DNA of 5,889 nt, from assembly GCA_029259835.1 (NCBI GenBank), contig JAJDEL010000725.1, positions 1-5,889 of the forward strand, in the 5' to 3' direction. The stretch is from Planctomicrobium sp. Lineage in GTDB: Bacteria; Planctomycetota; Planctomycetia; Planctomycetales; Planctomycetaceae. Shown here piece after piece: positions 5,388 to 5,889 of this stretch. Under the pieces are notes generated by a model. It ran no database searches. It was given only the letters and a program-made list of their open reading frames with translations, and was not told the DNA's origin. The first letter of the stretch is position 1; each line of letters begins with the position of its first letter. Position numbers and translations under genes: made by a program.

Positions 5388-5889
5388 CTTGCATACTCCT
5401 GAACCATCACATTTGTATTCCCGTTTGCATCTTGAGGCAACGAAGATTCGCTCTTGAATAGTTCGACAATGGAAGACGCAGCCAACTCATTTCCTCTCAT
5501 GCAGTTTGCAGGCACTAACGATTTCAGTTCATCGGTACTGAGTGGACTCGCCGTTGCTGCCCCTGACACCAGTGTGGGGATAATATCCCATTGCTTGTGC
5601 AGAATGTCCAGACATGCTGGGGCTGCCAACGCATCGTGAACAGCGAGACAAACATGGTCGACCAGCGATTGTTCGGTCAAGTACTTCAGCAACATTTTCG
5701 TCTCTCGCTGCACAACTCCGTCAGCAATTTCCAGAACAAGGAAATCAGGACTTCCGATTGCCAAATTGGAAATGACAGTCTCACTTGCTGCACACAATTC
5801 TTCCTCCGCAACTTGGGCTGTTGACGATAGCCCGGCGTGGGTAAAGTCAAGAATTCTCGAAGCACCTGAATCATGCATTCGGACAATGT
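5384..5889 (-). CDS. C-terminal part of a conserved, possibly P-loop/Rossmann-type protein (5' end outside window)
   Basis: The frame stays open to the window edge (reading Ile-Val-Arg before the Met at 5878), so the true start lies outside; that Met is probably internal. Numbered from it, 164 residues are visible. 'RILDFTHAGLSST' (8-20) and 'DFLVLEIADGVVQRETKMLL' (45-64) form a hydrophobic strand ending in an acidic residue and Gly. This resembles the 'vvVEg-G' strand of SIMIBI-type ATP-binding proteins such as BioD, MobB or DUF1611 proteins. Strands 'HVCLAVH' (75-81) and 'IIPTLVSGAATASP' (99-112) fit an alternating alpha/beta fold. A Walker A motif would be in the missing N-terminal part, so nucleotide binding is not shown. 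No signal peptide or membrane helix is visible, which suggests a cytoplasmic protein. Its TGA overlaps the ATG of the ABC-like gene, so the two are made from one message. Confidence 0.65.
   Translation of the reverse strand, partial: IVRMHDSGASRILDFTHAGLSSTAQVAEEELCAASETVISNLAIGSPDFLVLEIADGVVQRETKMLLKYLTEQSLVDHVCLAVHDALAAPACLDILHKQWDIIPTLVSGAATASPLSTDELKSLVPANCMRGNELAASSIVELFKSESSLPQDANGNTNVMVQEYAR
5396..5400 (-). promoter_or_regulatory. Ribosome binding site AGGAG of the ABC-like gene
   Basis: On the minus strand AGGAG lies 8 bases before the ATG at 5387, inside the last codons of the upstream gene. Together with the ATGA stop/start overlap (5384-5387) it fixes the start and points to coupled translation of the two proteins. 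Confidence 0.7.

Noticed and set aside
1..5889. CRISPR array, tRNA or rRNA genes, riboswitch
   Set aside because: No regularly spaced direct repeats, no tRNA-like cloverleaf or conserved rRNA stretches, and no recognisable aptamer core were seen on either strand.

Overview
The window looks like a chromosomal segment of a Gram-negative, double-membraned bacterium, most likely a planctomycete of the Pirellula/Rhodopirellula/Gimesia type. The reasons are an OprO/OprP-type porin with a long N-terminal extension, a lipoprotein built from tandem DGSD repeats, a roughly balanced base composition judged by eye, weak ribosome binding sites before two genes, and a decayed IS3-type transposase nearby. 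The lineage is an inference from gene style; no rRNA or other marker is present.

All four real genes lie on the minus strand and read from high to low coordinates. (1) 5889-5384 is the C-terminal part of a conserved protein whose beginning is outside the window. It has a 'LVLEIADG..QRE' segment that resembles P-loop/Rossmann ATP-binding proteins. (2) 5387-3651 is a 578-residue ABC-exporter-like half-transporter, coupled to the first gene by an ATGA stop/start overlap and preceded by its own AGGAG. Its membrane domain looks normal. Its nucleotide-binding domain keeps the general fold pattern but has lost Walker A, the Q-loop glutamine, the LSGGQ signature, the Walker B aspartate, the D-loop and the switch histidine. 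(3) After a 162-base gap comes an outer-membrane porin of the phosphate-selective porin O/P type (3488-1974, GTG start). (4) After 40 bases comes a probable lipoprotein (1933-707) with a cysteine-rich N-terminal region and three to four repeats of about 70 residues.

The right-hand 700 bases hold no intact gene. On the plus strand, 385-504 is a recognisable piece of an IS3-family transposase OrfA, still with a Shine-Dalgarno site and GTG start but cut off by a stop. Faint traces may continue in shifted frames to about 680. The rest (1-384 and 505-706) shows only small inverted repeats.

Taken together the genes describe cell-envelope functions: an inner-membrane ABC-like protein that probably cannot hydrolyse ATP, a possible nucleotide-binding partner made from the same message, an outer-membrane channel and a surface or periplasmic lipoprotein. 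Whether the first pair and the second pair work together is not shown by the sequence. The most unusual item is the complete, uninterrupted but motif-dead ABC transporter.
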